Source: Actinoplanes lutulentus (GTDB lineage: Bacteria > Actinomycetota > Actinomycetes > Mycobacteriales > Micromonosporaceae). From it: a stretch of DNA of 64,000 nt. A model generated the notes under the pieces. The model worked only from the letters and a program-made list of their open reading frames with translations, was not told the origin of the DNA and ran no database searches. Position 1 is the first letter of the stretch, and every line of letters begins with the position of its first letter. A program made the position numbers and the translations under genes. Below, one piece after another: positions 8,211 to 16,089 of the stretch. The DNA is taken from positions 124,001 through 188,000 of the forward strand of contig NZ_QLMJ01000019.1 of NCBI RefSeq assembly GCF_003259845.1, read 5' to 3'.

Positions 8211-8978
8211 GTGAGCTCTGATCTTTCCGTCACCGCCGGTGACGCGGTAGCCGTCCTGGAAATCCGCCGCCCGCCCGCCAACCACTTCGACGAAGCGCTG
8301 ATCGGCCAGGTCGTGGAGGCCGCCCGGGAGTTCGACAATGATCGCGACATCCGGGCGATCATCCTGGCGTCGCAGGGCAAGCACTTCTGCGGTGGCGCGG
8401 ACTTCGGCAGTGGTGACTTCGCCGCGGACCACGTGGCGGCGGCTGAACGGCTCTATCGGCGGGCCGCTGAGCTGTTCGATCTCCGTACCCCACTGATCGC
8501 GGCCGTGCAGGGCACGGCGGTGGGTGGAGGTTTGGGGCTGGCGTGCGCCGCTGATTTTCGGGTCGCGGAGGCGTCCAGCCGGTTCGTGGCGAACTTCGCC
8601 CGGCTCGGGTTTCACCAGGGGTTCGGGATCAGCGTGACGCTGCCGGAGATCGTCGGGAAGCAGGCCGCCACCGACATGCTGCTGACCGGACGCCGGATCG
8701 GGGGCGAGGAAGCGGTTCGCCTGCGGCTCGCCGATCGCCTGGCCGAGCCGGGACGGGTACGCGAAACCGCCATGGAGCTCGCCCTGCAGATCGCCGGAGC
8801 CGCGCCGCTGGCGGTGCGCTCGATCCGGTCGACGCTGCGTGCCGGCCTGGCGGCCCGGGTGCGAGAAGCGCTGGACCACGAGCTGGCCGAGCAGAAGGTG
8901 CACTGGGCGACCAAGGACAGCGCCGAGGGGATCCGAGCCAGTCTGGAGCGCCGCACGCCGGTCTTCACCGGCGAATAA
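8211..8978 (+). CDS. Enoyl-CoA hydratase/isomerase family protein
   Basis: A 255-residue crotonase-fold protein starting at GTG. The oxyanion-hole segments are recognisable: GKHFCGGADF (~56-65) and VQGTAVGGGLGLACAADFRV (~100-119). In classical hydratases two glutamates do the chemistry; here the first expected site falls at the end of the second segment and the second near FHQGFGISVTLPEIVG, so hydratase versus another crotonase reaction is open. It lies 23 bp upstream of an acyl-CoA synthetase, suggesting a shared role in acyl-CoA catabolism. Confidence 0.85.
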   Translation: MSSDLSVTAGDAVAVLEIRRPPANHFDEALIGQVVEAAREFDNDRDIRAIILASQGKHFCGGADFGSGDFAADHVAAAERLYRRAAELFDLRTPLIAAVQGTAVGGGLGLACAADFRVAEASSRFVANFARLGFHQGFGISVTLPEIVGKQAATDMLLTGRRIGGEEAVRLRLADRLAEPGRVRETAMELALQIAGAAPLAVRSIRSTLRAGLAARVREALDHELAEQKVHWATKDSAEGIRASLERRTPVFTGE

Positions 8979-9001
8979 GGCCCGCGGAATAAGGTGAGGT
9001 C

Positions 9002-10648
9002 ATGAGCACGTTCCGGCAGGCCCGTGAGTTCCTCCTCGCGCACCGCGACGACTACGACACCGCCTACCGGGACTTCCGATGGCCTGACCTGGACACGTTC
9101 AACTGGGCGATCGACTGGTTCGACGCCGAGGCGGCCGGTGAGGCCGGACCGCGGACCGCGCTCTGGATCGTCGAGGAGGACGGCTCGGAGCAGCGGTTCA
9201 CGTTCGCCGAGCTGTCCGAGCGATCCAGCCGGGTGGCGAACTGGCTGCGGCAGCGCGGGGTCGGCCGCGGCGACCGGGTGATCCTGATGCTCGGCAACCA
9301 GGTCGAGCTCTGGGAGTGCCTGCTCGCCACGATGAAGCTGGGCGCCGTGGTGATCCCGGCGACGCCGCTGCTGGGCCCGGCTGACCTGCGCGATCGCCTG
9401 GACCGGGGCAACGCGGCGCACGTCATCATCGGCTCGAACGACACCGGCAAGTTCGCGGCGATCGACGGCGATTACACCCGGATCGCGGTGGGCCGGCCGG
9501 TGGACGACTGGCACGTGTTCAGCGAGGCCTATGCCGCGGACGCCGGTTTTGAACCCGACGGCGTGACCCGGGCGAGCGACTCTCTCCTTCTCTACTTCAC
9601 CTCGGGCACCACCGCGTTGCCGAAACTGGTCGAGCACACCCACGCGTCGTACCCGGTCGGGCACCTGTCGACCATGTACTGGATCGGGCTGCGCCCCGGC
9701 GACGTGCACCTCAACATCTCGTCCCCGGGCTGGGCGAAACACGCGTGGAGCAACGTCTTCGCGCCGTGGAACGCTCTGGCCTGCGTGTTCATCTACAACT
9801 ACCGGCGCTTCGACGCGTCCGCCCTGCTGGCGCAGATGGACCGGTGCGGTGTCACCAGTTTCTGCGCGCCGCCGACGGTGTGGCGGATGCTGGTGCAGGC
9901 CGACCTGACCCAGCTGAAGAACCCGCCGGAGATCGTGGTCGGCGCCGGCGAGCCGCTGAACCCGGAGGTCATCGAGCAGGTGCAGCGCGCCTGGGGTGTG
10001 ACGATCCGGGACGGGTTCGGCCAGACCGAGACGACCGTGCAGATCGCCAACACACCCGGTCAGCACGTGAAGCCGGGTTCGATGGGGCGGCCGACGCCGG
10101 GTTACACGGTGGTTCTGCTGGACCCGGTCAACGGCGATGGGGAGATCTGCCTGGACCTCTCGGAACGGCCGCTCGGGTTGATGGTCGGCTATCACGGCGA
10201 CGCGGAGCGCAACGCCGAGGCGATGGCCGGCGGTTACTACCACACCGGCGACATCGGATCCCGGGACGCGGACGGCTACATCACCTATGTGGGCCGGACC
10301 GACGACGTGTTCAAGGCCTCCGATTACCGGATCTCGCCGTTCGAGCTGGAGAGTGTGCTGATCGAGCACGAGGCGGTGGCCGAGGCCGCTGTGGTCCCGG
10401 CGCCCGACCCGGTGCGGCTGGCCGTGCCGAAGGCGTACGTGGTGCTCGCCGAGGGCTGGGCGCCGACGGCGGAGACGGCCCGGGCGATCCTGGCGCACTG
10501 CCGGGAGAATCTGGCGCCGTACAAGCGGATCCGGCGCATCGAGTTCACCGAGCTGCCGAAGACCATCTCCGGCAAGATCCGCCGGGTGGAGCTGCGGGCC
10601 CGCGAGGAGGCCGGTCCCCGCGATCGGGAGTTCCGGGAAGACGCCTGA
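9002..10648 (+). CDS. Acyl-CoA synthetase (medium-chain, ACSM-like AMP-binding enzyme)
   Basis: A 548-residue adenylate-forming enzyme that activates a carboxylic acid to acyl-AMP and then acyl-CoA. The phosphate loop is YFTSGTTALPKLVEHT (~199-214). Further motifs are GFGQTETT (A5), YHTGDIG (A7), GRTDDVFKASDYRISPFELE (A8 hinge) and the C-terminal lysine region PKTISGKIRRVEL (A10). The GFGQTE motif with the AGEPLNPEV segment resembles medium-chain acyl-CoA synthetases. A good ribosome site (AAGGTGAGGT) precedes ATG 9002. It follows the crotonase gene and probably supplies its substrate. Confidence 0.9.
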   Translation: MSTFRQAREFLLAHRDDYDTAYRDFRWPDLDTFNWAIDWFDAEAAGEAGPRTALWIVEEDGSEQRFTFAELSERSSRVANWLRQRGVGRGDRVILMLGNQVELWECLLATMKLGAVVIPATPLLGPADLRDRLDRGNAAHVIIGSNDTGKFAAIDGDYTRIAVGRPVDDWHVFSEAYAADAGFEPDGVTRASDSLLLYFTSGTTALPKLVEHTHASYPVGHLSTMYWIGLRPGDVHLNISSPGWAKHAWSNVFAPWNALACVFIYNYRRFDASALLAQMDRCGVTSFCAPPTVWRMLVQADLTQLKNPPEIVVGAGEPLNPEVIEQVQRAWGVTIRDGFGQTETTVQIANTPGQHVKPGSMGRPTPGYTVVLLDPVNGDGEICLDLSERPLGLMVGYHGDAERNAEAMAGGYYHTGDIGSRDADGYITYVGRTDDVFKASDYRISPFELESVLIEHEAVAEAAVVPAPDPVRLAVPKAYVVLAEGWAPTAETARAILAHCRENLAPYKRIRRIEFTELPKTISGKIRRVELRAREEAGPRDREFREDA

Positions 10649-10704
10649 TTTGCGAATATCTCTCGCTAATCTGACTCTTGGTCAGGTAAACGGGGGGTTC
10701 GACA

Positions 10705-11961
10705 GTGTTCGGGCGGTTAAAACGCTGGCGTCGTAAGCGGCAGGCGCGCGACTCGGAGCACGGCGCCATCATGATCATCGTTGCGCTGTTCCTCAGCAAC
10801 GCGGTGATCATCGGGATGGCCGCCATCGTGATCGACGTCGGGCTCGCCTGGCAGGAGCGCGAGCAGCTGATCAGCGGCGCCGACGCGGCCTCGATGAAGA
10901 TCGCCCTGAACTGCGTGGCCGACCCGACCAAATGCACCCGCACGCTGCAGGCACCGGTGGCGGTCACCTACGCCAAGAAGAACGCGAAGGACAACGCGGC
11001 CGACGCCCAGATCTGCTTCAGCTTCGAGGCGAGTTGCCCGGCGTGGAAGACCGCGAAGAGCTGCCCACCGGTGCCGACACCAGCGGCCGGCGAGACCGTG
11101 GGCACCTGGGTCGAGGTACGCACCACCACCGTCACCGCCTCCGGCACGACGTTCCTGCCCCCGGCGTTCGCCAAGGCAGCGACCGGCGGCCAGTACACCG
11201 GCAAGTCGGTGGGTGCGTGCGCCCGGGTGGCGTGGGGTCCGCCGGTGGTGAAGAAGGTCCTGGCGCTGGGCATCTCGCTCTGCGACTGGAAGCGGATGAC
11301 CGGCAACGGCTCGACGTTCTACGGCCCGCTGGACAACCTGGTCGGCGCGCTCGGCCTGCTCCCGATGCTCGGCCTCGACCCTCCGAAGCCCGGCCAGGAC
11401 GGCGCGATCGCCGCCGTGCTGCCGGTCCAGCTCCTCGGCATCCCGATTCCGACCTGCACGTTGGTCGACGGGTCTCCGCGCGGATACACCTGGCTGCAGG
11501 GCGAGGACATCTGGAACCCGATCATGCCGGACGCCAACTGCGAGATGGAGCTGAAGATCGGCGACTACCCCCGGTCGTTCCTGCTCGGTGGGCTCACCGT
11601 CGGCAGCACCAACCGCTGCGCGGCTCGGATCCAAGCGCTGGTCGCGTCGAAGCAACCGGTTCTCGTGCCGATCTACGACACGATCAAGCAACAGCTGCTC
11701 AGCATTGCCCCGCAGTACCACATCGTCGGGTTCGCGCCGTTCCAGATCACCGGCTTCTCCGGGCTGCTCGGCGGTCTGCTCGGCGGGGTGAGCAGCATCC
11801 TCAGCGGCAACCTGCTCGACGCCCTCGTCAAGATCCTCTGCGACGTCGCGAGCGGCTGCATCTACGGATACTTCATGAAGACCCTCGTGCCGACGTACCA
11901 GCCACATTTCGGTTCCGGCACCAACACGTACGGCTCGACGATCATCGGGCGTACCGGTTAG
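10705..11961 (+). CDS. TadG/TadE-like putative pilus or cell-surface protein
   Basis: A 418-residue protein with a short basic N-terminus (KRWRRKRQARDSEHGA), then one long hydrophobic helix (IMIIVALFLSNAVIIGMAAIVI) followed by DVGLAWQEREQLISGADAAS. This layout is diagnostic of the TadE/TadG N-terminal domain of Flp-pilus-associated pseudopilins. The remaining ~360 residues are presumably extracytoplasmic and contain about a dozen cysteines (for instance in CVADPTKC and CFSFEASC), suggesting disulfides. No other tad genes are seen nearby, so it is an orphan here. GTG 10705 is preceded by a G-rich ribosome site. Confidence 0.75.
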   Translation: MFGRLKRWRRKRQARDSEHGAIMIIVALFLSNAVIIGMAAIVIDVGLAWQEREQLISGADAASMKIALNCVADPTKCTRTLQAPVAVTYAKKNAKDNAADAQICFSFEASCPAWKTAKSCPPVPTPAAGETVGTWVEVRTTTVTASGTTFLPPAFAKAATGGQYTGKSVGACARVAWGPPVVKKVLALGISLCDWKRMTGNGSTFYGPLDNLVGALGLLPMLGLDPPKPGQDGAIAAVLPVQLLGIPIPTCTLVDGSPRGYTWLQGEDIWNPIMPDANCEMELKIGDYPRSFLLGGLTVGSTNRCAARIQALVASKQPVLVPIYDTIKQQLLSIAPQYHIVGFAPFQITGFSGLLGGLLGGVSSILSGNLLDALVKILCDVASGCIYGYFMKTLVPTYQPHFGSGTNTYGSTIIGRTG

Positions 11962-12047
11962 GGCCGCCCGTTTCCGCGCCGATCAACAAATCGTCATGCG
12001 CCGATGTTCTGTCGGCCAGGAGGACCACCGAGACTGAGGGCTCGTTC

Positions 12048-12078
12048 AGGTGACCGGCAAGTAACTTGCCGGTCACCT
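12048..12078. terminator. 31-bp perfect palindrome, probable transcription terminator
   Basis: Arms AGGTGACCGGCAAGT (12048-12062) and ACTTGCCGGTCACCT (12064-12078) pair perfectly around a single base. It lies between the end of the TadG-like gene and the phospholipase gene. There is no T-tract on either strand, but many actinobacterial terminators lack one. A protein-binding site is the alternative. Confidence 0.5.
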
Positions 12079-12134
12079 CGGCGTTCACCGTTCGCGCCCG
12101 TCGCCACCGGCGGGCCGTCCGACAGGAGCCCCGC

Positions 12135-12665
12135 ATGAGCTCATCGGTCCGCATCCTCCTCGCCACCTCCCTCGCCGCGATACTCACCGTGTTCGGTCTG
12201 GCCGCCCCGGCGTACGCCGTGACCGCCGCCCAGAAGGCCGCAGTACTCGCCTCGTTCACCCAGACCAGCGCGAGCAGCTACAACAGCTGGAATTCCGCAC
12301 GGCAGAACCAGGGTTCCTGGTCCGCGTACGGATTCGACTGGAGCACCGATTACTGCTCGTCCAGCCCGGACAACCCCCTCGGATTCGACTTCAAGCTCGC
12401 CTGTCACCGGCACGACTTCGGGTACCGCAACCACAAGGCGATCGGCACGTTCCCGGCGAACAAGAGCCGGGTGGACTCGGCGTTCTACGAGGACTTGAAG
12501 CGCAAGTGCGCCACGTACAACTCGGTGGTCCGGCCGGCCTGCACCAGCCTGGCGTGGACGTACTACCAGGCCGTTTCGCTGTTCGGTTCGCTCGCGTCGG
12601 TGGACTCGGCGGATCTGCGCAAGGCCGCCGACATCAAGGCCGACGCGCTGGCCGCAGCAGCCTGA
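12135..12665 (+). CDS. Secreted phospholipase A2 (bacterial group XIV type)
   Basis: A 176-residue secreted lipase hydrolysing the sn-2 ester of phospholipids. A Sec signal peptide (hydrophobic core LLATSLAAILTVFGLAAPAYA) is probably cleaved near residue 28. The mature domain has the prokaryotic PLA2 signature ACHRHDFGYRNH with catalytic His93-Asp94, and the calcium-loop region with a cysteine (DYCSSSPDNPLGFDF). Four cysteines could form the two disulfides known in Streptomyces violaceoruber PLA2. A clear ribosome site (GACAGGAG) fixes ATG 12135. Its 3' end overlaps the convergent glycosyltransferase gene by 32 bp. Confidence 0.93.
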   Translation: MSSSVRILLATSLAAILTVFGLAAPAYAVTAAQKAAVLASFTQTSASSYNSWNSARQNQGSWSAYGFDWSTDYCSSSPDNPLGFDFKLACHRHDFGYRNHKAIGTFPANKSRVDSAFYEDLKRKCATYNSVVRPACTSLAWTYYQAVSLFGSLASVDSADLRKAADIKADALAAAA

Positions 12666-14499
12666 TCAGGTATTTCCTGAGTGCCCAGGGCACAGGGCGA
12701 GCCGCCGGGGATGTGTCCTCGGCGGCGCGCACCTCCCGGGCGCCGCGCTCGCCGACGATCAGCGTGAGCCGCAGGTCGGTGGGAGCCCGGTCGCTCCTGC
12801 CCAGGCCGACAGCGATCCGGTACCGGCCCGCCGGCAGCCTCGTGAGCGCGGCCTCCAGGACGCAGCCACCGGGCACGGGCGTGAGCACCGCGTCGACCTC
12901 GACCTCGTGGGTCTTCGCCCTGGTCAGCCGGATCCGCCCGGTCGTGACGGCGTCCACGTGGACCGGCAGCGACACGGCGATCCGGTCGCCCGAGACGGAC
13001 ACCTGCTCGGGGCGTACCGGAAGCAGGTCGTACCGCAGCCGGTTGGTGCTCTCCCGCACGTCGAGCGACAGGTTCTGGTGCGGGTCGGTCCAGTACGGCA
13101 GCACGGATCGCCCGCCGATGACCCCGAGACGGCGGCCGGCGTCGGCGTCGGGTCCACGGAGCGCACCGAGGCGGGTCTCCTTGTTCCAGCCGGCCAGCGC
13201 GTACCGGATGTAGACATCCCAGATGCCGTCGCCGACGGCCGGACCCGGGGTGATCAACGCCGTGGCCCGGAGCCGAAGCCGGACCATCGCGGGGTCGGTG
13301 GCCGGCACACGCTCACGCTCGAAGGTGATCGGCTGGTAGAACTCCGCGGCGGTGGCGCGCTCGCGGATGACGAGGTCGACCTTGGACGCCTCGAAGCGAG
13401 CCGGGACACTCTCCGGGATCGGCAGTCGCAGAGTGCCGTCGTCGAGGGCCGTGACACCGCGGTACTCGACGGTGAAGGTCACCTGCAGGACGCCGTCCCT
13501 CCAGGCGAGTTTGCGCAGGTCACCGCTGGGCGTGACGGTGACCTCCCAGGCGGCCAGCGTCTCCAGGTCGGTGAGCCGGCCCTCGCTCAGCAGCCCGGCG
13601 ACGACCCGCTGCAGCGGCGCGAGGCCGGCGGCGACACCGGGGCCGAACCGCTCGGTGACCGCGCGCATCTCGCGGAACATCTCCTGCCGGTACTCCGGGT
13701 CCATCGCCAGCAGCCGGCGCCCGCGCAGCCGCTCGACGATCTCGTTGCGCAGCCAGCGACGGAAAAGGCCGTCGCGTAGCGGGCCGGGTTCGGTGTATTT
13801 CTCGACCACGTCGAGGGCTTCGCGAAGATTGCCGAAATAGCCGGCCGGTTCGATCGGCCGGAAACCGGCATTCGAGGCGTCATCGCGTTTCACGTGGTAG
13901 TAGCAGACGTAATCGCTGAGCACCGCGACGTTCTCGGCACGCAGGTACGCCTCAGCGACGAAGACGTGGTCCTCCAGCCGGCGCCGGCCTTCGCGGAAAC
14001 GCAGGCCGATCCGGTCCAGGAACTCGCGTCGCACCATTTTGTGCGGGGTGAGACTGTCGATGAGCGGCGCGTTGCGCACCGAGGCGTACGGGCGGTTCTC
14101 CCGGAAGAGCTCCAGCGGGACCGGCCGGCCCTTGCCCGCCATCTTGCCGACGATCACGTCGGCGTGGTGGGCGACGCCGTACTCGTACATCCGCTCCAGG
14201 GCCTCCGGCCCGAGGTAGTCGTCGTTGTCGACGAACATGATGTATTCGCCGGTGGTGGCCTCGATGCCGACGTTGCGCGGCCGGCCGGACCAGCCGGACG
14301 GCTCCTGGTGGATCACCCGCACGTTGGCGTGCTCGCCGGCCAGCTTGTCGAGCCGCGCCGGCGTCTCGTCGGTCGAGCCGTCGTCGACGAAGCAGATCTC
14401 GTACTCGTCGGCCGGCAGGCTCTGATGAACGAGCGAATTGATGCAGTCCTCGACATAAGGGCCCGGGTTGTAGACCGGAATGACCACGCTGACCTTCAT
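12634..14499 (-). CDS. Family 2 glycosyltransferase with C-terminal accessory domain
   Basis: A 621-residue protein. Residues ~1-210 form a GT-A glycosyltransferase: MKVSVVIPVYNPG, CFVDDGSTDETP, the metal-binding MFVDNDDYLG and the catalytic region RRRLEDHVFVAEAY. Residues ~330-600 are beta-rich and look like the tandem immunoglobulin-like accessory domains found in TarS/TarP-type polyol-phosphate glycosyltransferases. The methionine at 14499 is preferred to 14508 because it sits directly before KVSVVIP. It is divergent from the CDP-ribitol-type gene, so it probably decorates or primes a polyol-phosphate wall polymer. No membrane segment is visible. Confidence 0.85.
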   Translation of the reverse strand: MKVSVVIPVYNPGPYVEDCINSLVHQSLPADEYEICFVDDGSTDETPARLDKLAGEHANVRVIHQEPSGWSGRPRNVGIEATTGEYIMFVDNDDYLGPEALERMYEYGVAHHADVIVGKMAGKGRPVPLELFRENRPYASVRNAPLIDSLTPHKMVRREFLDRIGLRFREGRRRLEDHVFVAEAYLRAENVAVLSDYVCYYHVKRDDASNAGFRPIEPAGYFGNLREALDVVEKYTEPGPLRDGLFRRWLRNEIVERLRGRRLLAMDPEYRQEMFREMRAVTERFGPGVAAGLAPLQRVVAGLLSEGRLTDLETLAAWEVTVTPSGDLRKLAWRDGVLQVTFTVEYRGVTALDDGTLRLPIPESVPARFEASKVDLVIRERATAAEFYQPITFERERVPATDPAMVRLRLRATALITPGPAVGDGIWDVYIRYALAGWNKETRLGALRGPDADAGRRLGVIGGRSVLPYWTDPHQNLSLDVRESTNRLRYDLLPVRPEQVSVSGDRIAVSLPVHVDAVTTGRIRLTRAKTHEVEVDAVLTPVPGGCVLEAALTRLPAGRYRIAVGLGRSDRAPTDLRLTLIVGERGAREVRAAEDTSPAARPVPWALRKYLIRLLRPARRP

Positions 14500-14685
14500 C
14501 GGCGACACATTAACGGGAAATCATTGTTTTCGCTTCACAGGACATTCATTGCCACCTGACAGGCAATTCAAAAACATAGCCTCCGCCCAGGCGTCTGACA
14601 GAGATATCAAATTGTTGAATTCCCCTTTCCCTGCTGTTAACGTCGCCCGGCATCAACGGTATCCCGCTCTCTGCAGAAGGCCCGG
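14500..14685. promoter_or_regulatory. AT-rich divergent promoter region of the surface-polymer genes
   Basis: The 186 bp between the divergent glycosyltransferase and cytidylyltransferase genes is distinctly AT-richer than its surroundings (for example AGATATCAAATTGTTGAATTC at about 14600-14620). It must hold both promoters. I see no single convincing -35/-10 pair. A purine-rich ribosome site (GAAGG) precedes ATG 14686. Confidence 0.45.
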
Positions 14686-16089
14686 ATGAACAATAAATCG
14701 AGTGTGTTGCCGGCCGTCGCCATCGTTCTCGCCGGCGGTGTCGGTGAGCGACTCGGGCTCCAGATGCCCAAACAACTCGTCAAGATCGCCGGCCGGCCGG
14801 TCATCGAGCACACCCTGGCCACCTTCGAGCAGTCCCCCGTCATCGACAGCGTGCTGGTCCTGATGACTCCGGACCACGTGGCCGAGGTCGAGGCGATCGT
14901 CGCGCGCGGCGGGTTCACCAAGGTGCTCGGCGTGATCGCCGGCGGCCGGACCCGCAGCGAGACGACCCAGCGGGCCATCGCGGCGATGCACGGAACCGAA
15001 TGCAAGATGATCATTCACGACGCGGTACGCCCGCTCGTATCGCAGCGGATCATCGCGGACAGCGTGCACGCCCTCGACCGGTACGAAGCGATCGACGTGG
15101 CGACCCCGTCGGCCGACACGATCATCGCGGTGGACGAGGTCGACGGCGAGGAGATCATCACCGACATCCCGCAGCGCAGCCGGTTACGCCGCGGGCAGAC
15201 GCCACAGGGCTTCCACCTGTCGATCCTGCGCAAGGCGTACGAACTGGCCGCGGCCGACCCCGAGTTCACCGCCACCGACGACTGCGGTGTGGTCCGGCGT
15301 TACCTGCCCGACGTGCCGATCTACGTGGTCCCCGGCGACGAGAACAACCTGAAGATCACGCACCCGATCGACATCCACCTCGCCGACAAGCTGTTCCAGC
15401 TCAACTCCAACCCGCGGGTGCTGGAGACCTCGGCCGCGGACCGGACCAGGCTGCTCACCGGCAAGACGGTCGTCGTCTTCGGCGGCAGTTACGGCATCGG
15501 CAAGGCCACCGGCGACCTGGCCGCCGCGGCCGGCGCCACCGTGCTGCCGTTCAGCCGCTCCACCACCGGCACCCATGTGGAGAACCCGGAACAGGTCGCC
15601 GACGCGCTCCGGCAGGCATACGCCCGGACCGGCCGGATCGACTACGTCGTCAACACCGCCGGCGTGCTGCGGGTCGGCAAACTGGCCGACGCAGAGGACA
15701 CCGACATCGAAGAGGCTCTGCGGGTCAACTACCTCGCGCCGGTCTACATCGCCCGGGCCGCCGCCGACTACCTCGCCGAGACCCGCGGCGCACTGCTGCT
15801 CTACACCTCCAGCTCGTACACCCGGGGCCGCGCCGGTTACAGCCTCTACTCCTCGACCAAGGCGGCCACCGTCAACCTGACCCAAGCCCTCGCCGACGAG
15901 TGGTCGGAACGCGGCATCCGGGTCAACTGCATCAACCCGGAACGCACCGGCACCCCGATGCGGCGGCAGGCGTTCGGCGACGAGCCCGCCGCGTCGATGC
16001 TGACCGCCGAAGAGGTGGCCGGCACCTCGGTCGATGTGATTATCTCCGACTGGACCGGTCACATCGTCGACGTCCGGCGGGCCTCGTGA
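14686..16089 (+). CDS. Bifunctional cytidylyltransferase / short-chain reductase (CDP-ribitol-type)
   Basis: A 467-residue fusion. Residues ~8-235 are an IspD/TarI-type cytidylyltransferase (LAGGVGERLGLQMPKQ, IIHDAVRPLV, QTPQGF). Residues ~245-465 are a short-chain dehydrogenase with the nucleotide motif VFGGSYGIGKATG, active serine in LYTSSSYTRG and the YSLYSSTKAA catalytic Tyr-Lys. The same order is known in Haemophilus Bcs1/Acs1, where the reductase makes ribitol-5-phosphate from ribulose-5-phosphate and the transferase makes CDP-ribitol. The neighbouring polyol-phosphotransferase supports CDP-ribitol as product; a different CDP-alditol is possible. The downstream gene starts within its stop codon (GTGA). 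Confidence 0.87.
   Translation: MNNKSSVLPAVAIVLAGGVGERLGLQMPKQLVKIAGRPVIEHTLATFEQSPVIDSVLVLMTPDHVAEVEAIVARGGFTKVLGVIAGGRTRSETTQRAIAAMHGTECKMIIHDAVRPLVSQRIIADSVHALDRYEAIDVATPSADTIIAVDEVDGEEIITDIPQRSRLRRGQTPQGFHLSILRKAYELAAADPEFTATDDCGVVRRYLPDVPIYVVPGDENNLKITHPIDIHLADKLFQLNSNPRVLETSAADRTRLLTGKTVVVFGGSYGIGKATGDLAAAAGATVLPFSRSTTGTHVENPEQVADALRQAYARTGRIDYVVNTAGVLRVGKLADAEDTDIEEALRVNYLAPVYIARAAADYLAETRGALLLYTSSSYTRGRAGYSLYSSTKAATVNLTQALADEWSERGIRVNCINPERTGTPMRRQAFGDEPAASMLTAEEVAGTSVDVIISDWTGHIVDVRRAS

Noticed and set aside
8612..10498. 628-codon minus-strand open frame
   Set aside because: Antisense to the crotonase and acyl-CoA synthetase genes; composition typical of a GC-rich shadow frame.
15000..16085. 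Upstream extension of the polyol-phosphotransferase frame
   Set aside because: The frame is open for 362 codons inside the cytidylyltransferase/SDR gene, but real membrane-protein sequence begins only at GTG 16086, which overlaps the upstream stop.
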